From Ferrimonas pelagia (GTDB taxonomy: Bacteria; Pseudomonadota; Gammaproteobacteria; Enterobacterales; Shewanellaceae): DNA of 64,000 nucleotides. The stretch is from the NCBI RefSeq assembly GCF_039543565.1, contig NZ_BAABJZ010000006.1:269674-333673 (forward strand), in the 5' to 3' direction. The notes under the pieces were generated by a model that searched no databases, was not told where the DNA came from, and worked only from the letters and a program-made list of their open reading frames with translations. The translations under genes were made by a program, and so were the position numbers. This document shows, in pieces, positions 53,658-63,272 of this stretch (position 1 is the stretch's first letter; every line of letters starts with the position of its first letter).

Positions 53658-53885
53658 CTAGTGAACGGTTACAGGGTGTGAACCGAGAATCGTAAATTTC
53701 CCTTTATGATTGCAATTTGCATCCGAAAAATAGAGCCCTGAAAAAAGCATTTTCCCATCACCATAAGCATAAACCTTACTTATCTTAACCGTTGCCGACG
53801 GATGCCATGCCGCCGCACTCATTGGGTACCAACAATCTTTATATTTAGCAAAAAAATAATTTTTAATTCCTAGTGTTTTCGGCAA
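53658..53885 (-). CDS. short unassigned ORF, possibly a fragment
   Basis: 75 codons starting at TTG. The residues (Trp, Tyr, Gly rich; 'WYPMSAAAWHPSATVKISKV') look like a folded secreted-protein fragment, but there is no ribosome site, and an in-frame stop lies 13 codons upstream. A 14-bp palindrome (53912-53925) lies behind it. Confidence 0.25.
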   Translation of the reverse strand: MPKTLGIKNYFFAKYKDCWYPMSAAAWHPSATVKISKVYAYGDGKMLFSGLYFSDANCNHKGKFTILGSHPVTVH

Positions 53886-54042
53886 TAACGGTACTGGCCA
53901 AAATATATTAGGCGTATATATACGCTATACATCATCAGACACATTGAGCTGTCGGTACCGAACATAAGTTACCCTTAGGGTATTATAGTGGCGATGAAAG
54001 CGTACCTTTATATAGGCACGCCTCATCAATATCTATGCTACT

Positions 54043-54489
54043 TCAAAAAACAAATCGCTTATGAATGAAATTAAAACCTAGCGCCATCATTATAAACGCA
54101 TAAAATGGCCAATTTGAAAAGACGAAAAGAAAGCCCCAAAAAGGAATCGTTGACACGAATCCATAAAAAGCACTTCTAGATAATAGTACAACAACACAAT
54201 AAATAATCATTCCCAAACCAAGCAATTCGTTCTGGATTGATAAAACATAACTGTACGCAGCATTATCCCCTATAGAGCGAGCATCTTCAAAATTAATAAT
54301 ATCTTGTACTAGCACCCCATCTGGCAGACCTGACCTTACAATCTCAAGGTATTCATTTTTCGCTGATAAAGAAGCGCCAGAAACATTTGCAACATGCCCT
54401 TTAACGAAGACAACGCAAGAAGTTATAGCAACAACTACACTAAAAAGGATTTTTATAACATTGTTTTTAATCAAAACCTGAAGTCCCAA
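54043..54489 (-). CDS. putative immunity protein of the RHS toxin, membrane
   Basis: 148 residues overlapping the 3' end of the giant RHS gene by 19 bp on the same strand. An N-terminal hydrophobic segment (IKILFSVVVAITSCVVFV), a soluble middle with acidic residues, and two or three C-terminal hydrophobic segments ('GLGMIIYCVVVLLS', 'FWGFLFVFSNWPFYAFIMMALGF') predict an inner-membrane protein. No family is recognised. Immunity genes lie in exactly this position in polymorphic toxin operons, and a membrane immunity protein would suit a toxin acting from the periplasm. The role is inferred from position. Confidence 0.55.
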   Translation of the reverse strand: MGLQVLIKNNVIKILFSVVVAITSCVVFVKGHVANVSGASLSAKNEYLEIVRSGLPDGVLVQDIINFEDARSIGDNAAYSYVLSIQNELLGLGMIIYCVVVLLSRSAFYGFVSTIPFWGFLFVFSNWPFYAFIMMALGFNFIHKRFVF

Positions 54490-57400
54490 CCATCACAAGC
54501 AGAGCAGAATCTTACGCTACCATCTCGTCTTTCCATTGCAGGAGCATACCACGATTTATTAAAGTGCAACATATTTCCTTTAGTTTGCCCCTCATTAATC
54601 CACATTGACCTACCTTCAGATATTTCTCTGAATTTTCCACTTGAGTAATATCCAGGAATAGAGTAGTTGTCAATCATTTCAAATTCGGCCATATCTACTC
54701 TATAAAGTCCAACCTTCCCAAAGTTCAATTGACCCACACCAGGTAACTTGGGGCCAATAGTGGTATTAAAATCAATGCTAAATAATCCCTTGCCGATGCT
54801 TACGACTTCCCAATTTCCAACAGGGAACTCTTTACTCAAGGCTGCCGTCTCAGAGTACTTTTTATATGTGACTTTATGCCCCATGTACTCTGACAACCTA
54901 CCCATTACATTTTGCTCATTAAACAAATTTGCCAATGCAGCAGTTCTTGCACCATTTTTGAATTTTCCTCCTCCAGCTTCTGCGGTTAACCCTCCGGCAA
55001 TCGTCGCAATCGCCAATTCGCCAAAGTTGACGCCCATGGTTTTAAAACTCTCTCCCGCCAAGCCTTTAGCATGGGGAGTAACCCCTTTAGCGATCGCACT
55101 GGACAAGAACGCCGAAGTGAAGTCGCCACCTTGAGCCGCACTGAGCGTACCACCTACAAAACCGTGGACGACCGATGGAACTATATAAGTATCGGCAAAC
55201 GACTCCGTCAGTCCCCCACTGCCTAAGGCACTCCCGACTCCGACAAATATGGCGGAGGTGAGTCCGGAGAAAAATGCATCCCTATCGCTTTGTCCCGCAA
55301 TCTTGCCGCCTACATAGCCAAAAGCAAATGCCACCGCCATCTGAGCTGCTAAAGCGTAGCCAGACGAAGCCATTGCTCCAACCACTATGGCACCTATCAG
55401 GGTGATGAAGTTACCACTGGGATCGTGATACTTCATCGGATTGTTCCATACGTAGGTGTAGCGGTTGTAGTTCAGCGGATTTTCAGGGTCTTGCAAAACT
55501 GGGTCGGCACTGAGGAATATGCCGAGTGTCGGATCGTACACCCTTGCGTTCATGTGAATGAGCCCGACTTCTGCAATGTGCTCATGACCGGTGAAGCCAC
55601 GGTTGGTTATACTGGCAAACAGCGATTGCGTGCGCATTCCGGTGCTTTGCCAATCGATTGCCCGCGCTTTCCCCCAAGGGTCGAACAGACGTTGACTGAC
55701 GACCTGGCCGCGCGCATTGGTGATTAAATCAACCGAATTTAGCGCGTCATTATGGAAGTAGTGGATCTCTTTGCTGATGGCACCGCCTTCTTTGCGTCGT
55801 ACATCCATGCTGACAGCAACAGAGCGTCCCCCGACATTGATAAAGTTATGATGCTCCACTTGGGCGCCTTCTGGCCCCTCACTCAATCGACGTTCATAGG
55901 ATTTCCCAAAGTAGTAAAGCCGCTCGCCACTGCTGGACACCTTACGATAACGACTACCATTACCTATGTAGCTGTATTGTGCCCAGTCTTGACCGCGATG
56001 CAGAACTTCCGCTCTCTCAGCCAGATCCCACTCGAAACGGCGATCGCCCATGGTTTCCACCGAACCATTCTCATTGTAATGGAGCTGGTCATCACCGACA
56101 CGTTCCGGCGCATAAGCTCTATTGCCATAGTGATAAATTACGCCGTCCTTTTGAGTGAAGTTTCCACGATTATCGTATTCAAACTTCTCAGTAAATCGAT
56201 TCCCTTTGCCAGCGACGGCATGATTCATAGAATAATAGGTAGCCTCTCGCAGTTGGCCGAGTCGGTCATACTTGAACGTTTCGGTAATACCGGCCGTCAG
56301 ATTTTCTCTGTTCGTTACGTTGTTTTCTCTGTCGTAACCATAACGCATCTGACGTAGCCAATTTTGACCATTGATATTGAAAGCATCACTTGCTCCACTG
56401 GGTCCTCGACTGTCGATATGCATCAACTGACCGCTGCCTTCAAAGTAGTAGTAGTCACTGCTTACACCGTTACCAAACACTTCAGCACGCACTCGTCCAG
56501 ACGCATCCATCTCTTGGGCTTTCCAGTAATAGAGGTAACCTTTACCATCGTTGTCCGCTTCTTGCAGTTTCGACCACAAATCAGCCCGCTCTAGTTCAAT
56601 ATCGGACTGCAGCTCATAGTGTCCGGACATCAAGGCTACGTCCTCGGTAAGCAAGATCAAGTCTTCGACGGCATCCATGTATCGTTCATAATCAGCCATC
56701 AACAGTTGATAGGCCGCTAAGTAATCAGCAGCTAGCTTATTGAGTTCACTTTGCCATCCCGGCTGAACAAACGGATTACTGGTGTATTTTGCACCATCAA
56801 GAACCACAAAGTCAGTTCGCCCGTCGCCATTGAAGTCACCAAACCAAGCGTTGTCATTTGACTTAATAAACTCTCCGTAGTCTGTATTTTCGCCTGCAAG
56901 AACGGCATTCCACTCATCAGCAGAGATCTGCAATAGTTCACCACCGTTGGGGTTATACAAATAGTGAAATTCAGGCTTTACTGGCACAATAAATAAAATT
57001 TCACCGTGTATAGGAACCATAATAACGGGTGTTTCAAACACCAAATAACCACTGTCACTGCGCCATACCGCATGAGGTCTATCACCATAACGACCGACGG
57101 TGTCTGGGTTGACGTTGTCAGTGCTAACCACAGAATCAGCAACTTTTAGCGTTTCCATCGCCCAGGATGCGAACTTTTCTGCCTGTGATAGTGCTTCTTT
57201 GGCTTTGTTAGTATATGCCTCTGCCATTTCGACAGCATCACGGATCAGATTATCGATTTCCTCTTTCGTAAGCTCTAGGTTGTGCTGCTCAGAGGGCCCT
57301 TTAATCGCGTGTAAGTAACCATTTTGGTATTCGTTGTAAAGCACGAAGCCGTCAGGTCTTACTTCCTTAACGACTCTGCCGAAGTCGTCATAACCGACAC

Positions 57401-60400
57401 TCGACGTCAATTCGACAGTCGTCAAGGAGCCGTCAACATCATCATCAAAGCTTTGCGTTGTGATCTCTGGCCGGGCAAACTTGTCGTATTGATGGCGAAT
57501 TGTTACGTCCTGTTCTGGTAACCAGACATTATCGACCTTAACTCGATGCCTTTCAGCGGACAGAAGGCCCACTAGCTGCGTATCATATTCCCAAAGAGAT
57601 TCTTCTTGCCGTTTACCATCTTTCGAAACCTTTAAAGAGCGATACAATCGACCTGATTCATCGTAGAAGGACGTTGTCGTCGTTCCCCTTGCGTCAACCT
57701 GTTCGATCACCTCGCCTACACCATTATGGGTGTAACTCCAAGTTCCCATTGCTGGGTCTTTCTGTGTTGATTTATTGCCCAGTATGTCGTAAGTGAAACT
57801 AGTGACGTAACTTTTACCTGCATCAAGTTGAGTGGTCTGCTTAAGTAGTCCGTCTGCATAGTATTCATGCCTCACCTCCGCACGGCCATCTTGAATCACT
57901 CTAGACATCTCACCGAGTACATTGGTATATCGTTCGGTTTTCACTCCGTTCCTATCAACCAAAGTCTGTTTATTTGCCGAATAAACGGTTGTTGCCTGAG
58001 AGCGACTAGCTCCCGGCTTCCAGGGGTCTAGCATCTTTGTGACACGATTTACATCGTCGTAGCTACTCTCAACCCAATGCTGACCGATAGCCCCTTTATA
58101 ATAAGGCCGAGAGCTTTTTGCTATGTTTCCTCTTGCATCATATTTAAAGTCGGTATAAACCCAGCGTATCTTTTGGTTAGGTGTGTTGCCAGAATGATTC
58201 GGCAATAATGATTCTTTTGCTTCTCTTAACAATTGTCCTTGACGATTATAAGACTGAATGCTCTGTGGCCCATCCGGCTCTTGGGTAACTTGACACCAAG
58301 CAAAATCAGATATTCCTTCAGATTGACACTTCGTTGCACCCCGATGCTTACTAAACTGAATTGGCTCTTTAACGCCCGGTCGCCATTCCTCAATAACTTC
58401 GCCAAACCAATTATGCTCATATCTGATTGCTCCATCCGTTTTGTCTTGCAACGCGGGCGAAGTAACGCTTTTCGTAAAGCCGGTTACGGGATCGTAAGTT
58501 GCAGTAGACTTTTGAGTGAAGGATTTTTTGCCTCCATTGACACTGTGGCTAGTCGCCGTAATCAATGTTTCTTCAATAAAACGTCCTGAGGGATCATAGA
58601 CATATGTTTCGACGCGCGGGGAAGGCAAGTCACTACCATTTGTCGTTGTAGACGTAATATTACCAACCCCATCATAGGCATATCTAACTTCACTCCACTC
58701 CGACTGTCTATCACCGCTTAGCTCCCATTGAAGAAGGCCATTGTCAAAGTAGCCAAAGCTTGCTTTCTTCGTTATCGGGGATTGACCTGTTAGAGCATGT
58801 GTTACTCTTGTTGACTCGACGCGGTCAACTATCCATTCAGACTCGTTCGCTGGATAATACGTACTTACAGTATCCGTTGTATACGATTCATTAGATACAA
58901 GGTTGTCGGCGCTAGAAACAATTCGTCCGACGTTCATGTATTTATCGAAGTTACTGTTCGTTACAGTTACTTCATTAACTTTGGTTCCATCGAGTTCATA
59001 CCCTGTCTGTTTGCTTTTGGACAGGTGAGCAAACAGCAATGGCTTATCTGACGAAGACTCTACTTTCAATAAACTCGACGAATTACATACAGAAACATCA
59101 GGTAAAACCATACTGCCAGTATAACAATACTCATTCTCAGAATGGTTCAATAGTTGCCTAGAGCCATTGTTTTTAATGATATATTCCCATGCTTCCATTT
59201 GCTTTCCAGTAAATGGATACATCACACTACGATGCTCTACCGTTTCTCTATTTGTAAAATGGTCTGTAACTACTACTTTTCCTAAACCTAAGTTGCCTCG
59301 ACCATTAAGGCTGTTTCTCAATCCTCCATATTGATACTCCAAGTGAGATATTACGTTACCTGTGGCTTTACCCCGTACTTTTACGTTACTGACAAGAAAC
59401 GACCCACTGTGAACCGGCACTGTATTTTTATCTAGGAATTCCCTTTGCTTGTCTGATCTAGCATAAATAAACTCGTTGTCATAAAACGCTTTGAAGCCAG
59501 CGATAGACTCATATGAAATTTCAGTCGAGTTAACATCTCGACTTGAAACTTTTTTCAAAAACGTTTCATCTATTCCTCTGTCAGAGTGAAACACATAAGA
59601 AGTACGATAAGGACTACTAGAGCTACTATTTTTTCTCCGGAGAACATAAATATCTCCGACCCCATTCCCGTTTAAATCGGCTATATCCATCCGTTTTATT
59701 CTATTGATGAACTCGTCTTCATCACCATATAAATTCAACTTGTGTTTTTTACTATCATTACGATGAGAATAAAAACTAAGTGGGGCATAACCATCAAATG
59801 TATAAGCCACATCTGATATACCTCTACCAAAATGGCTACCAATTCGAACGTTCTCTTTGTCTTTATCTATAAAGAGTGCCACCGTCTTTCCCGGAGAAAT
59901 AAATGTCCCATCTCCCTTCCCAAATAGAACCTTATAACGTGCATTTCCATCGTAGTGTTTATATAAAATATCCGGAGTGCCATCACGATTGAAGTCTACC
60001 GAAAAAGCGGCCAAAGCCTCTTCATCATCATACCGATATTGCAGTACCCACTTCCCTTGAGACTCATATTCACTGCGTGTTGGAACATATCTATATACCC
60101 TAACACCGGTGCTCTCATACTTTGAACCACGCCTCTTATAATGAGAAATTAACTCTGGCACTCCATTACCAGTCAAATCAACTAACTGGCTGATAATTGG
60201 CCTATCCGATATGATGTAGCTTCCTGGAGACACTATCCGATTCGGGGGCCCGAACTCATCACCTGTCCATTCCCTATACTCCTGAATGATATGGCCCCAA
60301 CTGTCTTCTCTTACACCTTCACAAACATATTCCATCACCCCATTTCCAGTCAAATCTGCGAAATAGGCACTCTTATTTGAAAAACCACTTGCTGTACAAC

Positions 60401-61781
60401 CACGAACATTGTAAGTCGGCCACCAACTTCCACCCTGTTGAATGGCCTGGTACAAGTCAGAAGAAAAAACAACTGCAACATCTGCACCTTTCTTTAATAC
60501 AATATCTTCATACCCATCTCCATTGATGTCTATCAGTTCAATATTATCTGCATTATTAATAACGGAAAAGCCAGATTCTTCGCTTATAAGGCCATTAATA
60601 TATTGCTCTTCATTTCTGTAATCCCAAACAGGGATTACCTTTCCATTCACACTCTGTATTTTACCTAGTATAATTTCAAAGTTGATAAACATTGTCCCAA
60701 GGCTACCAAACCTTACTTGGTCCCTGACTCCATTTCTATTTAAGTCAAGAAATGCCATTCTATTCTCAATATCTGGCCCTCCACCAAGGATTTCTGTGGG
60801 GTTTTTAGTATAAGACACTTCATCAGTGCTTCGTGACTGCCACTGATACTCAAATACTAAAGGAGGAAGACAAAATGAATTGTCATGACTATATACCTTG
60901 TCTGCATCACACTGCCGGACTTCAGTCAAGTACCGGTCACCAAATTGATCATCTTTATATACTAAAGCGTAATTCCAAACAACACCTGTAGAGCTATCTA
61001 CTACATCCACCTGATCAAGATAAAAGTTATCTTCCTGCTTCCTACCATTAAACCATCCAGTCTCTGCATCTGAATCCGGCTTCCAATCAAACACAACTGA
61101 TGCATTACCATCATTATAGGTAATTTTCTCTAACAGTCGAAATTGATTAGTATCACCTACTTCTGAATAGTGATAATATATACCAGAATCAGGTCCTCCT
61201 AGACCATCCCAGGATCTAGATAGTTTTAATTGAATAGGAGCCTTGCTTGCATATTTGCCGTATTGCGTAACATCGAAGACGTGATGAACTCCTCCTTTAG
61301 ACCGCATCTGAATAGATAATGGACCATTATCATCAGAATCTAAAATTGTAATGCGATCGACTCCATTCAACTGCAATCTATACTCGGATCCAGTTTGACC
61401 TGGTTCTCCACTAACTAGCAACACTCTTTGACCGTCTAAGCAGTACGCATCGGTAGATTCATATTGAAAATTCTGATTATATCCATCAATGGCTTCAATT
61501 TTTTCGCATCGATGGAACATTTTTGGCCCATCGATAGACCACCCCATACCTAAATATCCTGGCCCACTATTATGACTGTACCTGAGCGAGATATCAGGAG
61601 CCATTCCACCAACTCCTGGTACACTCAAAATTGGCACGGTATATACTGCCGTTCCATCAACGACATTAAATTCTGATGCTATACTACCAATTGAATTATC
61701 ATTCGCTAAGGCGCAACTCATTGAGAAAAGCAGAAATGGCATTCCTATTGATTTTTTTATTAAATTACTTTCCACAATCAC
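54471..61781 (-). CDS. Sec-exported SpvB/FG-GAP/RHS-repeat polymorphic toxin
   Basis: 2436 residues. A signal peptide (IGMPFLLFSMSCALA) is followed by a SpvB/TcB-type start ('VDGTAVYTVPILSVPGVGGM', 'DISLRYSHNSGPGYLGMGWS'). Six D-x-(N/T)-x-(N/D)-G calcium-loop repeats lie at about residues 345, 417, 475, 536, 597 and 702, with a seventh near 1650. YD/RHS repeats run from about 1000 to 2050, interrupted by a coiled-coil insert near 1490-1740. The RHS core 'RVYDPTLGIFLSADP' to 'YHDPSGNF' ends near 2120. A Gly/Ala-rich pre-toxin region to 'ARTAALANLFNEQ' (about 2287) leads to a last domain of about 150 residues that I cannot assign. The GTG start overlaps the preceding stop (GTGA). AT-rich. Confidence 0.88.
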   Translation of the reverse strand: MIVESNLIKKSIGMPFLLFSMSCALANDNSIGSIASEFNVVDGTAVYTVPILSVPGVGGMAPDISLRYSHNSGPGYLGMGWSIDGPKMFHRCEKIEAIDGYNQNFQYESTDAYCLDGQRVLLVSGEPGQTGSEYRLQLNGVDRITILDSDDNGPLSIQMRSKGGVHHVFDVTQYGKYASKAPIQLKLSRSWDGLGGPDSGIYYHYSEVGDTNQFRLLEKITYNDGNASVVFDWKPDSDAETGWFNGRKQEDNFYLDQVDVVDSSTGVVWNYALVYKDDQFGDRYLTEVRQCDADKVYSHDNSFCLPPLVFEYQWQSRSTDEVSYTKNPTEILGGGPDIENRMAFLDLNRNGVRDQVRFGSLGTMFINFEIILGKIQSVNGKVIPVWDYRNEEQYINGLISEESGFSVINNADNIELIDINGDGYEDIVLKKGADVAVVFSSDLYQAIQQGGSWWPTYNVRGCTASGFSNKSAYFADLTGNGVMEYVCEGVREDSWGHIIQEYREWTGDEFGPPNRIVSPGSYIISDRPIISQLVDLTGNGVPELISHYKRRGSKYESTGVRVYRYVPTRSEYESQGKWVLQYRYDDEEALAAFSVDFNRDGTPDILYKHYDGNARYKVLFGKGDGTFISPGKTVALFIDKDKENVRIGSHFGRGISDVAYTFDGYAPLSFYSHRNDSKKHKLNLYGDEDEFINRIKRMDIADLNGNGVGDIYVLRRKNSSSSSPYRTSYVFHSDRGIDETFLKKVSSRDVNSTEISYESIAGFKAFYDNEFIYARSDKQREFLDKNTVPVHSGSFLVSNVKVRGKATGNVISHLEYQYGGLRNSLNGRGNLGLGKVVVTDHFTNRETVEHRSVMYPFTGKQMEAWEYIIKNNGSRQLLNHSENEYCYTGSMVLPDVSVCNSSSLLKVESSSDKPLLFAHLSKSKQTGYELDGTKVNEVTVTNSNFDKYMNVGRIVSSADNLVSNESYTTDTVSTYYPANESEWIVDRVESTRVTHALTGQSPITKKASFGYFDNGLLQWELSGDRQSEWSEVRYAYDGVGNITSTTTNGSDLPSPRVETYVYDPSGRFIEETLITATSHSVNGGKKSFTQKSTATYDPVTGFTKSVTSPALQDKTDGAIRYEHNWFGEVIEEWRPGVKEPIQFSKHRGATKCQSEGISDFAWCQVTQEPDGPQSIQSYNRQGQLLREAKESLLPNHSGNTPNQKIRWVYTDFKYDARGNIAKSSRPYYKGAIGQHWVESSYDDVNRVTKMLDPWKPGASRSQATTVYSANKQTLVDRNGVKTERYTNVLGEMSRVIQDGRAEVRHEYYADGLLKQTTQLDAGKSYVTSFTYDILGNKSTQKDPAMGTWSYTHNGVGEVIEQVDARGTTTTSFYDESGRLYRSLKVSKDGKRQEESLWEYDTQLVGLLSAERHRVKVDNVWLPEQDVTIRHQYDKFARPEITTQSFDDDVDGSLTTVELTSSVGYDDFGRVVKEVRPDGFVLYNEYQNGYLHAIKGPSEQHNLELTKEEIDNLIRDAVEMAEAYTNKAKEALSQAEKFASWAMETLKVADSVVSTDNVNPDTVGRYGDRPHAVWRSDSGYLVFETPVIMVPIHGEILFIVPVKPEFHYLYNPNGGELLQISADEWNAVLAGENTDYGEFIKSNDNAWFGDFNGDGRTDFVVLDGAKYTSNPFVQPGWQSELNKLAADYLAAYQLLMADYERYMDAVEDLILLTEDVALMSGHYELQSDIELERADLWSKLQEADNDGKGYLYYWKAQEMDASGRVRAEVFGNGVSSDYYYFEGSGQLMHIDSRGPSGASDAFNINGQNWLRQMRYGYDRENNVTNRENLTAGITETFKYDRLGQLREATYYSMNHAVAGKGNRFTEKFEYDNRGNFTQKDGVIYHYGNRAYAPERVGDDQLHYNENGSVETMGDRRFEWDLAERAEVLHRGQDWAQYSYIGNGSRYRKVSSSGERLYYFGKSYERRLSEGPEGAQVEHHNFINVGGRSVAVSMDVRRKEGGAISKEIHYFHNDALNSVDLITNARGQVVSQRLFDPWGKARAIDWQSTGMRTQSLFASITNRGFTGHEHIAEVGLIHMNARVYDPTLGIFLSADPVLQDPENPLNYNRYTYVWNNPMKYHDPSGNFITLIGAIVVGAMASSGYALAAQMAVAFAFGYVGGKIAGQSDRDAFFSGLTSAIFVGVGSALGSGGLTESFADTYIVPSVVHGFVGGTLSAAQGGDFTSAFLSSAIAKGVTPHAKGLAGESFKTMGVNFGELAIATIAGGLTAEAGGGKFKNGARTAALANLFNEQNVMGRLSEYMGHKVTYKKYSETAALSKEFPVGNWEVVSIGKGLFSIDFNTTIGPKLPGVGQLNFGKVGLYRVDMAEFEMIDNYSIPGYYSSGKFREISEGRSMWINEGQTKGNMLHFNKSWYAPAMERRDGSVRFCSACDGWDFRF

Positions 61782-62086
61782 TCACCTACCAAGTCCTTTA
61801 AGTGTTGTATTTGCCTCATTGCACTTGCAAGTCTAACGCCGTTTCCTTCACTATATTCATCAGTATCAATATCAACACTAGCTACTGTAGACTCCGATAT
61901 CTCTTTTCCCATGGTTAATATTTTTGCTCTAAGTATATTTGGAGAGTTTTGCTCTACAGTATTCACGACTAGCTCGTCAGTTGATTCCCTATCTATATTC
62001 CCCTTGTCTACACCAATAAAATCTGAAAGTGATAATGCTAATGTTGCAGATGCAAGCCCGACTATTATGGTTTTCATTATTCTCAT
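61778..62086 (-). CDS. small exported or membrane-anchored protein before the RHS gene
   Basis: 102 residues from the ATG at 62086 (a TTG at 62098 is possible). A hydrophobic N-terminal stretch (TIIVGLASATLALSLSDFI) may be a signal or anchor. The rest is acidic and helical ('STDELVVNTVEQNSPNILRA', ending in 'LASAMRQIQHLKDLVGE'). The stop overlaps the RHS start (GTGA), so the two are translationally coupled. A chaperone or export helper for the RHS protein is a guess. No family recognised. Confidence 0.55.
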   Translation of the reverse strand: MRIMKTIIVGLASATLALSLSDFIGVDKGNIDRESTDELVVNTVEQNSPNILRAKILTMGKEISESTVASVDIDTDEYSEGNGVRLASAMRQIQHLKDLVGE

Positions 62087-62101
62087 AAATACACCCAATT
62101 G

Positions 62102-62440
62102 CTAAAATGCGATTCTACGCACTTTGACATAACCGCTATAACAAGAGTCTTTAAAGAGCTGAAGATCAATAGTTACCCCAAGAGACTTTGCAGCTACAAG
62201 AGAGGTTAAGGCTGAAGACATGTCGTTATCGTCGGGATTTAAAGAATATAGTCGGTGGCTTCCGACCGTATTTTGGCATCCACTCGGGTTGACGACTTCA
62301 TTTATTATCGAGAAATAATCCTCCCCTGTTTTATATCCGGTATAAATTCGATTTATTTCGACATTATGCTGACTAATAGTAGTCGCTTGTGAAGCAGTAG
62401 CACAAAAGTAAGTAAGCATTGCAATTATAAACTTTTTCAT
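62102..62440 (-). CDS. small secreted cysteine-paired protein, downstream paralogue
   Basis: 112 residues from the ATG at 62440, with a clear signal peptide (MKKFIIAMLTYFCATASQA). The mature part has an early strand ('VEINRIYTGYKTGEDYF'), a Cys ('PSGCQN'), a helix-like 'MSSALTSLVAAKSLGV', and a second Cys near the end ('KDSCYSGYVKVRRI'). The same plan recurs in the genes at 62440 and 63273. The ATG shares its A with the preceding stop (TGATG). The size, signal peptide and pattern recall B-subunit-like beta-barrel proteins found beside bacterial toxins, but this is a weak resemblance. Confidence 0.6.
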   Translation of the reverse strand: MKKFIIAMLTYFCATASQATTISQHNVEINRIYTGYKTGEDYFSIINEVVNPSGCQNTVGSHRLYSLNPDDNDMSSALTSLVAAKSLGVTIDLQLFKDSCYSGYVKVRRIAF

Positions 62441-62787
62441 CACTTTATTAACCCAATTCCGACTGGGGCTTCTCTCCACTGCTCGCTATAGTCTTCGCAA
62501 CTGCGGTCTGCTGCATCCCAAAATGTTACTCGTACTCTTTTATCCGCAACTAGTGCACTAGAAACTAAAGATAAGTACATATTGGATTTGAGATCATCAA
62601 CTCTCCCCAATGGGTATGAGCTACCATCAATACAGTTCACTTTCATGTATTTATCGTTTTGACCAGTAAAACCAACTGTTATTTCCCGTGGCTCACAGAC
62701 GCAAATGGTCGTGCCAGCTAAAACAGTAAACGGCGTCACAGAGACAGCAAAGATCGCAAGCGCAAGTGTGTTTAATTTTTTAGTCAT
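62440..62787 (-). CDS. small secreted cysteine-paired protein, upstream paralogue
   Basis: 115 residues with a signal peptide (LNTLALAIFAVSVTPFTVLA) and a mature part of about 90 residues: 'REITVGFTGQNDKYMKVNC', 'SSYPLGRVDD', 'MYLSLVSSALVADKRVRVTF' and a late Cys in 'DRSCEDYSE'. It looks like the first gene of the RHS operon, with successive overlaps or 3-15-bp gaps downstream. The layout of strand, Cys, helix, basic strand and Cys matches its neighbour. Exported, disulfide likely. Function unknown. Confidence 0.6.
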   Translation of the reverse strand: MTKKLNTLALAIFAVSVTPFTVLAGTTICVCEPREITVGFTGQNDKYMKVNCIDGSSYPLGRVDDLKSNMYLSLVSSALVADKRVRVTFWDAADRSCEDYSEQWREAPVGIGLIK

Positions 62788-62924
62788 TGATATTTCTCAT
62801 TCTTAATGAAGATAGAATCGATTACCTAGTGGCTGCCAGAGTATTGTGCACAGGCTTGTTTCTGCCACTGAAGGAAACGAAATCACAGATAATGTAAAAC
62901 AATCGGGCATAGCCTACATTTTTG

Positions 62925-63131
62925 TCACTTGAGCTGAAACTGCTCAACTACTGAGTAGTAATCCTGTTCCCCCCTCTGGAGCATTCCGTCAGAGCTAAAG
63001 TAACTTTTTTCCCTGTCATATAGGTGCTCAGAAATGTTGCTGAACTGCCTATCCTTAGAGATGTCATCTCCTATATCCAACTTTAGATCCTGGCTTGTCT
63101 CGAACTCACTTATATTTGACGTCGTGTCCAA
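62925..63131 (-). pseudogene. acidic ORF, probable remnant
   Basis: 68 codons opening at TTG with a stop six codons upstream; no ribosome site. A second frame just before it reads MSLLFTIG, so a frameshift may have separated a signal from an acidic helical body ('ISEFETSQDLKLDIGDD'). It stands where the 102-residue gene stands relative to the other small exported genes, but similarity is slight. Confidence 0.3.
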
Positions 63132-63272
63132 TTGTAAAAAGTAAACTCATTTTGGTAAACCCGAGCCTAAATTATTCCTGTAAGTCCAGACCACCCGTCA
63201 AAACTAAAATCATTTAAAGGTGTTAACATCAATATCGCTTCAGCAACCCTATGTATAATCGTATCTCTTATA

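Noticed and set aside
53912..53982. Palindromes GCGTATATATACGC and TACCCTTAGGGTA as operators or terminators
   Set aside because: Exact palindromes, but short, AT-centred or without loop and T tract, and not placed before a convincing gene.
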